DNA of 64,000 bases, taken from NCBI GenBank assembly GCA_029565675.1, contig JAKQNP010000002.1, positions 310,001 through 374,000 of the forward strand, in the 5' to 3' direction. Made by a program: the position numbers and the translations under genes. Shown piece by piece: positions 52,249-60,176 of this stretch (the first letter of the stretch is position 1; the number at the start of each line of letters is the position of its first letter). This DNA comes from a bacterium. GTDB taxonomy: Bacteria > Zhuqueibacterota > Zhuqueibacteria > Residuimicrobiales > Oceaniaggregativiventaceae. The notes below the pieces were generated by a model, which worked only from the letters and a program-made list of their open reading frames with translations, made no database searches and was not told the DNA's origin.

Positions 52249-55200
52249 ATGATCAACCTGTCGGTTCGGGCAATAAAAAGAAATCGCGCGCTTGCATTTT
52301 TAATCTGGGCGATGCTCCTTTTCGCCCGGCCGATGGATGCCCAGGTGCGCATCACCTCGGCTCAGCTGCCCACCTATCCGTTTGCCGACCCCGATCCGGT
52401 GCCGCGCCTGAACGCCGTCTATCCCTATTTCCGCTATGACGGCTACAGCACCCGCGCCGTCGACAAAGCATGGACGTTGGTGGAGTTGGAGAACGAATTC
52501 ATCCGCGTGCGCATTTATCCGGAAATCGGCGGCAAGGTGTGGGGCGCCATCGACAAAGCCACCGGCCATGAGTTCATCTACGACAATCCGGTGGTCAAAT
52601 TCCGCGACATCGCCCTGCGCGGGCCTTGGACTTCCGGCGGCATCGAATTCAATTTCGGGCTGATCGGCCACGCTCCCACCTGCGCCACTCCTGTCGATTA
52701 TCGGGTCGACCGCGAAGCCGACGGCAGCGTCAGCTGCACGGTGGGCAGCCTGGACCTCGCGTCGCGCACCCTGTGGCGGGTGCAAATACGGGTGCCGAAA
52801 GATGCGGCTTACTTCGAGACCAATGTGCTGTGGTCCAATCCCACTGCTCTGCACCAGGGCGACTATCACTGGATGAATGCAGCCGTGGAGGCGAGCGACG
52901 ACATGCAGCTCTGTTTTCCCGGCCATCTTTTTATCGGCCACGACGGCCGGCCGCACGCGTGGCCGATCGACAACGAGGGAAGGGATCTGTCGATTTACGG
53001 CAACAATGCCTTCGGCGCCCACAAGTCCTATCATGTGATCGGTTCGGACCGGCCGTTTTTCGGCGGCATCTGGCGCGACCGCGGAGTCGGATTCGGCCAC
53101 TGGGCGCCGTACAGCGACAAACCGGGCCGAAAAATCTGGATCTGGTCGCTGGCGCGCAGCGGCGCGATCTGGCGCGATCTGCTCACCGATCCGCCCAAAC
53201 CGCAATATGTCGAAGTCCAGTCCGGCCGTTCGCTCAATCAGGCGGCCTTTAACAGCAGCGAAACACCGTTCAAAAACAGCGATTTCGCGCCGCATCGCAC
53301 CTATCGGTGGCAGGAGATCTGGTTCCCTTTGCGCGGCTTGACCGGCCTCGACGGCGCTTCGCCGCAGGCGGCCTGGGCAATAGCCGCGGACGGCGAGGCG
53401 CGGCAGTTGCAACTGTGCCCCTTGCAACCGCTGCGCGGCAACCTGTGGCTAACCGCCGACGGCGATACCCTGCTGCGCCAGACCGTCGACCTGGCGCCGC
53501 TGCAGACACAGGTCTGGCAGCTGCCCGCCGATGTTGCGGCTGGTGCCCTGACGCTCGGCCTCGACGACCAGCGCCTGGGCGATCTGCCGGCACCTGAGGA
53601 TCGCCGTCTGCACAGGCCGATCGAGTCGCCGCAAGAGGTGGATTGGCACTCGGTCAGCGGTCTCACCGTCTCCGGCTGCGAACTGATGCGGCAGCGGCTC
53701 TTTGCAGCGGCGCGGCAAAGTTTCGAGCAGTGTCTGCAGCTCGATCCGCTCAACAGGACGGCGCTGTGCCGGCTGGCGGAACTCGAACTGCGCCGGGATT
53801 GCCCGGATTCGGCAGCGCCCTGGATCGAGCGGGCGCTGGCGATCGACACCTACGATGCGACAGCCAATTGGCTGGCTGCCTGCCTCGCCCGCCGGCAAAA
53901 CCGGCTCAACGATGCGCTGGTGTCTCTGGATTTTGCCGCCCGGGATCTGCGCTGGCGCGCGACCGCGCTCGGCGAGAGATCCAAAGTATCCTTTTTGCTC
54001 GCCGATCCTGCATCGGCGGAAAAGCTTGCCCGCCAGGCGCTGGAAATCGATCCCCTGAACCTGCGCGCCCGGGAATTGCTGGCTGTCAGCCTGCGCCGGC
54101 AAAATCGGCCCGCCGACGCCCTCGAGTGTCTTGCCGCCTTGCAAGCGATCGACCCGCTCAGCCATTTCTGCCGCTTCGAGCGCTCTTTGCTCGACCCAAC
54201 CGCCCGGAACATCAGCGCTTTCCGCGATTCGGTGCGCGGTGAATTGCCGCACGAAAGTTTTCTCGAATTGGCGCTGTCCTATGTCGATATCGGCGCCACC
54301 CGCGATGCGCTGGCTGTGCTCGGTCACGCGCCGGAGCAGCCGATTGTCGATTATTGGCGAGCCTGGCTGCTGCATCAGAGCGGACAAGAAGCCGCCGGTC
54401 TGCAGGCGCTGCGGCGCGCGCAGAGCAGCTCGATACACCTGGTGTTGCCGTTTCGCCGCGAAACGCTGCAGCCGCTGGCCTGGGCGGAACAAGTGCTGCC
54501 GCACTGGAAAAACATCTATTATCGCGCTCTGATCCTGTACCACCTGGATCGCCGCGATGCGGCAGTAAAGGAACTCGTCGCCTGCGGCGACCGCATCGAT
54601 GCAGCGCCGGCTTTGCTGTTGCGCGCCGAATGGCTGCAGACAACCGATGCCTCGGCGGCGGCCGCCGATTTGCTGCGCGCCCGCCGATTGGCGCCGGACG
54701 AATGGCGCTGCTGGCATCGGCTCAGCCAATTCTATCTGCAGACCGGCCCGACTGATGCGGCGCTGCAGAACGCGAGCCGGGCCTGTCAACGCTTCAGCAA
54801 AGACAATTTCCTCCTCGCCCTCGATCTGGTCAAGGCACAGCTGGGCTGCGCACTGTATCCGCAAGCGCTGGATGTGCTCGCCGCCACCACCATCCTGCCT
54901 TACGAAGGAGCGCGCGAAGGCCATGACCTCTATCGCCAGGCGCATCTGCTGCAGGCTGCGCGACTGCTGCGGCACCAAAAGCCGGATGACGCTCTCGACC
55001 ACATCGCCGCCGCCCGGCTCTGGCCCGAACACCTGGGCGTGGGCAAACCGTTTGCGATCGATGAACGGCCGGAGGACTATCTGCAGGCCCTCTGCCTGCA
55101 GGCCGACGGCCGGATCGACCCGGCGCTCGAACTTTATCGGCAGATCGCCCGATCCACCGGGTCGATCCAGACGGCTGCCGACTATCTGGCCGTGCGGTCG

Positions 55201-55428
55201 CTGCGCCTGCTCGGCAGAGAGCAGGAAGCGGCTGACAAATTGCAGCAAAGCCTGCTGCACAGCGAAATGGCCGCCGAGACCCGCGCCTGGCTGCTGGCGC
55301 TCGAAAGCGGAACCGCCGGCAGCGAGCCGACTGTTGCCGATGAACGCCCATCGCCGTGGCACCCCCACACCGGCGACCCTTCTCTGCCTCTGCTGCAAGC
55401 TGTGCTCGCTGAACTGGACAGCCAATAA
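52249..55428 (+). CDS. Exported DUF5107 domain protein with TPR repeats
   Basis: The product has 1059 residues with an N-terminal signal segment (ALAFLIWAMLLFARPMDAQ). Residues ~45-390 form the DUF5107 beta domain: LVELENEFIRVRIYPEIGGK, then WGAIDKATGHEFIYDNPV and GGIEFNFGLIGHAPT, with Trp- and His-rich motifs that recall galactose-mutarotase/glycosidase-like sandwiches. Residues ~470-1050 are TPR-like helices (RQSFEQCLQLDPLNRTALCR, AEKLARQALEIDPLNLRARE). This layout is known from DUF5107-tetratricopeptide proteins in carbohydrate loci; their activity is not settled, though glycoside hydrolysis has been proposed. The next gene begins 21 bases later. Confidence 0.83.
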   Translation: MINLSVRAIKRNRALAFLIWAMLLFARPMDAQVRITSAQLPTYPFADPDPVPRLNAVYPYFRYDGYSTRAVDKAWTLVELENEFIRVRIYPEIGGKVWGAIDKATGHEFIYDNPVVKFRDIALRGPWTSGGIEFNFGLIGHAPTCATPVDYRVDREADGSVSCTVGSLDLASRTLWRVQIRVPKDAAYFETNVLWSNPTALHQGDYHWMNAAVEASDDMQLCFPGHLFIGHDGRPHAWPIDNEGRDLSIYGNNAFGAHKSYHVIGSDRPFFGGIWRDRGVGFGHWAPYSDKPGRKIWIWSLARSGAIWRDLLTDPPKPQYVEVQSGRSLNQAAFNSSETPFKNSDFAPHRTYRWQEIWFPLRGLTGLDGASPQAAWAIAADGEARQLQLCPLQPLRGNLWLTADGDTLLRQTVDLAPLQTQVWQLPADVAAGALTLGLDDQRLGDLPAPEDRRLHRPIESPQEVDWHSVSGLTVSGCELMRQRLFAAARQSFEQCLQLDPLNRTALCRLAELELRRDCPDSAAPWIERALAIDTYDATANWLAACLARRQNRLNDALVSLDFAARDLRWRATALGERSKVSFLLADPASAEKLARQALEIDPLNLRARELLAVSLRRQNRPADALECLAALQAIDPLSHFCRFERSLLDPTARNISAFRDSVRGELPHESFLELALSYVDIGATRDALAVLGHAPEQPIVDYWRAWLLHQSGQEAAGLQALRRAQSSSIHLVLPFRRETLQPLAWAEQVLPHWKNIYYRALILYHLDRRDAAVKELVACGDRIDAAPALLLRAEWLQTTDASAAAADLLRARRLAPDEWRCWHRLSQFYLQTGPTDAALQNASRACQRFSKDNFLLALDLVKAQLGCALYPQALDVLAATTILPYEGAREGHDLYRQAHLLQAARLLRHQKPDDALDHIAAARLWPEHLGVGKPFAIDERPEDYLQALCLQADGRIDPALELYRQIARSTGSIQTAADYLAVRSLRLLGREQEAADKLQQSLLHSEMAAETRAWLLALESGTAGSEPTVADERPSPWHPHTGDPSLPLLQAVLAELDSQ

Positions 55429-55449
55429 CCCCAAACGGGAGACCCAGCC

Positions 55450-56580
55450 ATGCAAACGAGTCGCTTTGTCCTTTTCCTGTCGGTAGCCGCTCTGGCCGTT
55501 GCGGATGTCCCCCTTGCCATGCCGAATCCCGCCAGCGAACCATCGCAGCCGGCAGAGGTGCGGGGAGTGTGGACCCATCCCGGCTTTTTTGGCGCCGACC
55601 GCCGGGTCGCGATGGAAAAGATCGCCGCCACCCTGGATCAATACAAGCAGGCAGGCATCAATACCCTGTTTGTCCTGGTCAAAAATACCAGCGGCTATCT
55701 CTATTATGCCAGCGAAATCGGTGTTGTCGATCCGGCTTATGACTGGGACTTTTTCGGCGTCTTTCTCGCCGAAGCGAAAAAACGCGGCATGCAGGTGCAA
55801 CCCTGGTTCTGTGTTTTTACCGAGACCGCCATTCTCGGCCAGGTGCGCCAGCACCCCGAATGGCTCATCAGCAGTCCCAGGCGTGAAATGGTCGGCATTG
55901 TCAATCCCGCCCTCCCGGCCGTGCAGGAGTATGAAATCAGCCTGATGCTGGAATTGGTGCGCAAATACGAAATCGGCTGGATCCATCTCGACTATATCCG
56001 CTACCCATGTGAACCCGTCGAACCCTATTTCAGCTTTGACCGCGAGACCGCGCGCCTCTTCGAAGAAGAGACCGGCATCGAACTGGCGTCCCTGAAACCG
56101 CGCGATACAGGCAATATCGAATGGAATGAGTGGTTGCGCTGGAACACCGAACGGGTGACGGTCTTTGTCCGCCGGCTCCGGGCAAACCTCCACGAAACGA
56201 ATCCGCAGGTCAGGATCAGCGCCGCGGTTTTTCCCGATCCGGTCAACGCCCGCATCCTGATCGGACAGAATTGGCCGGCCTGGGTGCAGGAGGGACTGGT
56301 GGACATGGTCAATCCCATGCTCTACACCGGCCGCACGAATTTCTTCGAAAAGCTCGTGCGCGAGGCCATGCAACTCGCTCAAGGGCGGGCGCTCGTTTGT
56401 CCTGGTATCGGCATCGGCATCGGGACTTCGCAGGTCCTGAGCGAACCGGAAGAGATGATCGAACAGATGCAGATCTGCGAATCCCTCGGCGCCGCCGGGG
56501 TGGTCTATTTTTCGTCCTATTCGCTGACGCAGCCGTTCATCGACCGGCTCAAGAGCGCGGTGCCGGGCGCCAAACGATGA
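55450..56580 (+). CDS. Exported GHL10-type (family-10-like) glycosyl hydrolase
   Basis: The product has 376 residues; the start follows GGGAG. Signal peptide: FVLFLSVAALAVADVPLA. The TIM barrel begins EVRGVWTHPGFFGADRRVAM (~37) and continues with INTLFVLVKNTSGYLYYAS, GMQVQPWFCVFTE and IGWIHLDYIRYPCEP (~180), the hallmark of the GHL10/DUF187 family. Acidic residues after strands (Asp of HLDYIRYP and Asp of GLVDMVNPMLYTG) are likely functional. Members are thought to act on glycans or glycopeptides outside the cytoplasm; the substrate is unknown. It is tightly coupled to the DUF5107 gene. Confidence 0.85.
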   Translation: MQTSRFVLFLSVAALAVADVPLAMPNPASEPSQPAEVRGVWTHPGFFGADRRVAMEKIAATLDQYKQAGINTLFVLVKNTSGYLYYASEIGVVDPAYDWDFFGVFLAEAKKRGMQVQPWFCVFTETAILGQVRQHPEWLISSPRREMVGIVNPALPAVQEYEISLMLELVRKYEIGWIHLDYIRYPCEPVEPYFSFDRETARLFEEETGIELASLKPRDTGNIEWNEWLRWNTERVTVFVRRLRANLHETNPQVRISAAVFPDPVNARILIGQNWPAWVQEGLVDMVNPMLYTGRTNFFEKLVREAMQLAQGRALVCPGIGIGIGTSQVLSEPEEMIEQMQICESLGAAGVVYFSSYSLTQPFIDRLKSAVPGAKR

Positions 56581-56768
56581 TTGTCGCCGGTTCATCAAAA
56601 GCCGATGCAGAGAACTCTTGCCGGTCGCAAACGATGGACGGCGCTTGCGATACGCCGGCCGTTGTTTCTCCAAAATGAATAGACGATTGGATTCCGGCTT
56701 GCCGTCGTGCTCGACCGGTGCGCAAAAGGCGGCGGTCAAACAGAATGGATGTCAGAAGGAGAAAATGC

Positions 56769-58751
56769 GTGACTGGGCGTTTTTTTTATAAAAGGAAAGA
56801 TTCGATCGTTGGTCGGATTGTCACCGCCTGCTGTTTGTCGGTCATGATTCTGGCCCTGGTTCAAACCGGCTGCCGGCAGGCAGAAAACAAAAAGAGCGGC
56901 CAAGCCGATGACAGGGCGCTGCATCGCTTCTATCCTTACGATCCCTCTGCTCCGGAACGCATGACGCCTGTGGAGACGGGCGTCGAAGAATGGCGGCCAG
57001 CGGATATCGAACAAGAGATCCGGGCGCGGGTCGAGATTGAAAAACAGCGGCGGGAGATCGGGGTCTATTACTATCGCATCGGTTACACCCTCGCCTTTCC
57101 GCTGCCGATCGCGGCTTCGCCGCAGATGGCTGATCTGCCGATCGGCATTGCGGGCATCGTCTATCCCTGGCACACCTGGTTGAGCTGGGTCCTCGAGGAG
57201 CGGTGGCGGCTGTTGCAGTGCGCCTGGCAGCGATTCGGCGACGACCAGGCCGGCGCTCTGCTGCAGAGCGAGCTGGCGGCGCTGGACGGCTGGGATTCCT
57301 ATTGCGAAATCCCGGGCGGTTTTTCTTTGTCGAGCGCGCATCTCAGCGCCTGTCTGGCAAACGCGCTGGTTTGCCGGGATGGCTGGGAGGAAGAAAACTA
57401 TAACAAGGCGCATTCTGCGGCTGCAAGGATCTATCGGCAGGAAGCGTTGCCGTGGTTCGAACGCGAGTTCGGCACCGACAGAGAGCTGAACAGCGGCGAT
57501 CTGCAGAATATCCGCATGATCGGTCTGGCCCGCACCGCCCAACTCGGCCGCGTCATCGACGGCCCCGCGGTTGAGGCGATCGAAGAACGCACCCGCGAAG
57601 CTTTGCGCCTCTGGTTTCGCCTGCGCAGCGGCGAATCCGGTTACACGGAGGCGAACGCCTATGACGGTTTTTTCCTGGACAGCATGACCGAATGGCTGGG
57701 CGGTTTGCCTGACCGCGACGCTCTGCTCGACCAGGGCGGCGATGCTCTGCTGGAGCTGGCCGGACAGTGGATGGCGCTCTCCCTGCCCGGCCGGCTGGAC
57801 GTGCAGGCGCCGCTCGGGGATACGGAACCGGAAATGCCGTTCTGGACCACGGTTCTGTTGCGCCTGGCGGCCTGGCGCGGCTGCTCCGACAGTGCCTGGT
57901 TTGTCAGACGGCTGCCGCTGCAGAGTGTGTCGGCCGCTTTTCTGACCGCAGCGCTGGAAGCGGCGCCGGCGCTGGCCGGCGACGGCAGACCGCCGGCTGG
58001 CGGGGCGGCCGAGTTTCCCCACGCGATCGCCCTGCGCACCGGCTGGGAGGATGCAGACCTTTTGGCTGCCGTCGGTTTGCCGCGCGCCACAACCGGCCAC
58101 CTGCACGACGATGCAGGCCAGCTGGTGCTGGGGTGGCAGGGAAGGTTCTGGATCACCGATCCCGGCTATCAACAGTACCGGCCAGGCAGCGAGCAGGATT
58201 TTTCGATCGGCCCTGCGGCGCACAACGCGCCGGTAATCGGCGGCAAGGCGCAGACGCGGCGGGCGCCGCGATTGACGGTGCCTGGTGAAGAATCGGGAAA
58301 ACTAGAGCGCGCGGTCATCGACCTCACCGGCTGTTATGCGGGACTGCCGGCCGGCGCTTTTGTCGAACGCGAGGTGCGGCTCTGCCGCGATCCGGGTCCT
58401 GTGGTCATCGTACGCGACCGTTTCGAAAATATCGGGGAAGTTGAGGTGCAGAACTTTTGGCACGGCGGCACCGGCCTGGCCTGGGCTTTCAGAAAGGGCT
58501 GGGCCCGCCTGAGCGACGGGGAGCGCAGCCTGTGGATCGGCGTCTATCCCGGCGAGATTTCGGCAGCCGAACTCGACTTGCATGAGGGCAGCCGCGGACC
58601 TCTGACGCTGCGATACAGCGCGCCTGTTCCCTGCGGCAGCGGCGATCGGTTCTGGGCTTTTGTCTGCGATGACAGCGGCGGCTGGGATCCCCCGGCGCAA
58701 GTCGTCATGCGCGCCATCCAAAACTGGGAGCAAGAAACGGACGAATTGTAA
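56769..58751 (+). CDS. Heparinase II/III-like lipoprotein (putative polysaccharide lyase)
   Basis: The product has 660 residues. GTG 56769 is chosen because AAGGAG is seven bases upstream; the ATG at 56745 lacks a good site. The N-terminus has a lipobox, LALVQTGC (Cys ~33). The middle is a helical (alpha/alpha) domain (~75-420) with WHTWLSWVLEERWRLLQC. The C-terminal part has the heparinase II/III pattern: TGHLHDDAGQLVLGWQGRFW, then TDPGYQQY and AAHNAPVIGG, with the conserved His pairs. Such enzymes cut uronic-acid-containing polysaccharides by beta-elimination in the periplasm; whether this one does is open, since the Tyr and His roles cannot be fixed by eye. It follows the GHL10 gene after 188 bases. 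Confidence 0.72.
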   Translation: MTGRFFYKRKDSIVGRIVTACCLSVMILALVQTGCRQAENKKSGQADDRALHRFYPYDPSAPERMTPVETGVEEWRPADIEQEIRARVEIEKQRREIGVYYYRIGYTLAFPLPIAASPQMADLPIGIAGIVYPWHTWLSWVLEERWRLLQCAWQRFGDDQAGALLQSELAALDGWDSYCEIPGGFSLSSAHLSACLANALVCRDGWEEENYNKAHSAAARIYRQEALPWFEREFGTDRELNSGDLQNIRMIGLARTAQLGRVIDGPAVEAIEERTREALRLWFRLRSGESGYTEANAYDGFFLDSMTEWLGGLPDRDALLDQGGDALLELAGQWMALSLPGRLDVQAPLGDTEPEMPFWTTVLLRLAAWRGCSDSAWFVRRLPLQSVSAAFLTAALEAAPALAGDGRPPAGGAAEFPHAIALRTGWEDADLLAAVGLPRATTGHLHDDAGQLVLGWQGRFWITDPGYQQYRPGSEQDFSIGPAAHNAPVIGGKAQTRRAPRLTVPGEESGKLERAVIDLTGCYAGLPAGAFVEREVRLCRDPGPVVIVRDRFENIGEVEVQNFWHGGTGLAWAFRKGWARLSDGERSLWIGVYPGEISAAELDLHEGSRGPLTLRYSAPVPCGSGDRFWAFVCDDSGGWDPPAQVVMRAIQNWEQETDEL

Positions 58752-59247
58752 TGGTTTTGATCGAGTTGGCTGAATGGGACACCAGTGATATCCTGCAAAA
58801 ACGAATAGTTTGCCTTGTTTCTCAATTATTGCTGTCGCAACGGGACGTATACGACTTGGCGGTATTGTCATGGAGAACACCAATCCTGTTTGTTGCATTG
58901 GGTATATGCATGGGTTATGAGCAAAGATGACAATTCTTGAAAAAATCAATTGCTATTTACGTATAAAAAAAGAAAATTAATACGTATAGGATGGAGCCCA
59001 GATTCGGTGTTAACCGAATCAAAAATCATTCAATCACTTATTCCTTATGTTGTTGCACAAATGGCAGTTTTCACCCTCTGTGTATTGCTATCAGATTGAT
59101 TTTCTGTGAGATTCGGTGCTTCGCACCGAATCCGGGTACATTAAAACTGGAGAAAGCTCATATCGAGCGGGCAAAAAATATGCTGCAAAACGAAAAAGGC
59201 CTTTGGAACAGCGGCTCGTTGTGCAACGAATCCAACAGCGTAAAAAC
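58752..59247. other. A+T-rich intergenic region (496 bp) containing repeat A
   Basis: G+C is visibly lower than in the flanking genes. It holds the inverted repeat TACGTA..TACGTA (around 58958-58986) and the first ~140-bp direct repeat (58997-59139). A 89-residue frame at 58991-59260 runs through the repeat and is not counted as a gene. Confidence 0.55.
58997..59139 (+). repeat. Direct repeat copy A with hairpin ends (~140 bp)
   Basis: It begins with GATTCGG-TGTTAA-CCGAATC (59001-59020) and ends with GATTCGGTGC-TTC-GCACCGAATC (59110-59132), a perfect 10-bp stem. The interior shares long stretches with copy B, such as ATCAGATTGATTTTCT. Identity to copy B is roughly 80% by eye, in the same orientation. 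Confidence 0.85.
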
Positions 59248-59700
59248 TCATTGTCCATAATCCACTGCCAGTCTTAACATATCTTTGAGCTGAATGCCGT
59301 TTTCGTAGATCGGCTCTTTATAGTTGACCAGGAAGAAATCTTTCTCTATGGCAAATACTCTAAATCCTTCCCGCTGATAATAGGCAAGCTGATACCCGAA
59401 AGTCCCGGTTCCTACCTCAAGGCGGAGCGCTCCCATATTGCGGACAGTGGTAACGGCATGCTTGAGCAGTTCCGACCCAATGCCCTTCCGTTGATGTTCA
59501 GGCAAAACCGCAATACTCATCAACTCATAGACTCGCGGCGCAATGCACTGCACAACATACGCACCGACTGGTTCGCCCTGAAGCATCGCTACGAAACATT
59601 TTGATCGTGGCAAGTACGCTTTTATTTTCTCAACTGACGGATCCGCTTCCAAAAGTAGCTCTATTGGCGCCTTCGTGTTCGGAACTTCTTGAATTTCCAC
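59248..59700 (-). CDS. GNAT-family N-acetyltransferase
   Basis: The product has 150 residues, starting at GTG 59700 with GGAG eight bases upstream. The acetyl-CoA-binding motif A is intact: LPEHQRKGIGSELLKHA (Gln70-Arg71-x-Gly-x-Gly75). The later strand and helix ALRLEVGTGTFGYQLAYYQR and GFRVFAIEKDFFLVNY complete the fold. It would acetylate a small molecule, peptide or protein amine in the cytoplasm; the substrate is unknown. Base composition is A+T-richer than the neighbours. The gene lies exactly between two ~140-bp direct repeats, with its start only 24 bases from copy B, which suggests arrival as a discrete unit. Confidence 0.87.
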   Translation of the reverse strand: MEIQEVPNTKAPIELLLEADPSVEKIKAYLPRSKCFVAMLQGEPVGAYVVQCIAPRVYELMSIAVLPEHQRKGIGSELLKHAVTTVRNMGALRLEVGTGTFGYQLAYYQREGFRVFAIEKDFFLVNYKEPIYENGIQLKDMLRLAVDYGQ

Positions 59701-59724
59701 TGTTCATTCTCCGGTTGATGCATC

Positions 59725-59866
59725 CCCAGATTCGGTGTTAACCGAATCAAAAAACATTCAATCGCCTATTCTTGATGCGGTTGAGAAAAGGGCACTTTTC
59801 ACCCAACATGCTTTGCCATCAGATTGATTTTCTTTAAGATCCGGTGCTGCGCACCGAATATGGGTC
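59725..59866 (+). repeat. Direct repeat copy B with hairpin ends (~140 bp)
   Basis: The left hairpin GATTCGG-TGTTAA-CCGAATC (59729-59748) is identical to that of copy A. The right hairpin reads GATCCGGTGC-TGC-GCACCGAATA (59838-59860), with a 6-bp core stem kept. The spacing from copy A start to copy B start is 728 bases. Confidence 0.85.
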
Positions 59867-59990
59867 ATTTTATAGCATGCGCCAGACCCAATATCGCTTA
59901 GAGGGTTGAGAGACCTTCCTTGATTCCTGATTTCTGCGCAACTTGATCTCGCAGCGATATCGCCCAAATGTATACTTTTTGCAATTTTAC

Positions 59991-60019
59991 TTGATTTTCA
60001 GATTTTGGTTGTCTACTAT
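59991..60019 (+). promoter_or_regulatory. Candidate promoter for the DASS symporter gene
   Basis: TTGATT and TACTAT, each four of six, are separated by 17 bases. Transcription would start near 60026, ahead of both possible start codons. Confidence 0.45.
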
Positions 60020-60176
60020 TCTGGCAGGGAAGAAGCGGTGAGGGGGCCAGAGATAGCTCGGCGCGCTGAAAATGGGGAAATGGCTGGGGATCAGTCGCCT
60101 GACAGAGAATGATTTTCTCGATTTTTTCCCCCGCGGGAAAATCAAATTTCCTATCAATTATCAAACAAGATTTCCT

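Larger units (their letters stand above)
59701..60176. other. Divergent intergenic region (476 bp) containing repeat B
   Basis: It contains repeat B next to the acetyltransferase start, then a promoter candidate (59991-60019) for the symporter gene. The symporter frame is open back to ATG 60072. No other feature was recognised. Confidence 0.5.

Noticed and set aside
53449-56739. A 1096-codon open frame on the minus strand
   Set aside because: It lies opposite the DUF5107-TPR and GHL10 genes, has no ribosome site and reads as low-complexity Arg/Gln/Ala-rich sequence. It is a by-product of G+C-rich codon use on the coding strand.
58991-59260. An 89-codon frame beside the acetyltransferase gene
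   Set aside because: It is largely the translated direct repeat, has no ribosome site and overlaps the end of the acetyltransferase gene.
58997-59866. Integron attC sites around the acetyltransferase gene
   Set aside because: The repeats have inverted ends and bracket a typical cassette gene, but the 7-base core sites (RYYYAAC, GTTRRRY) are not present at the expected ends, and no integrase is in the window.
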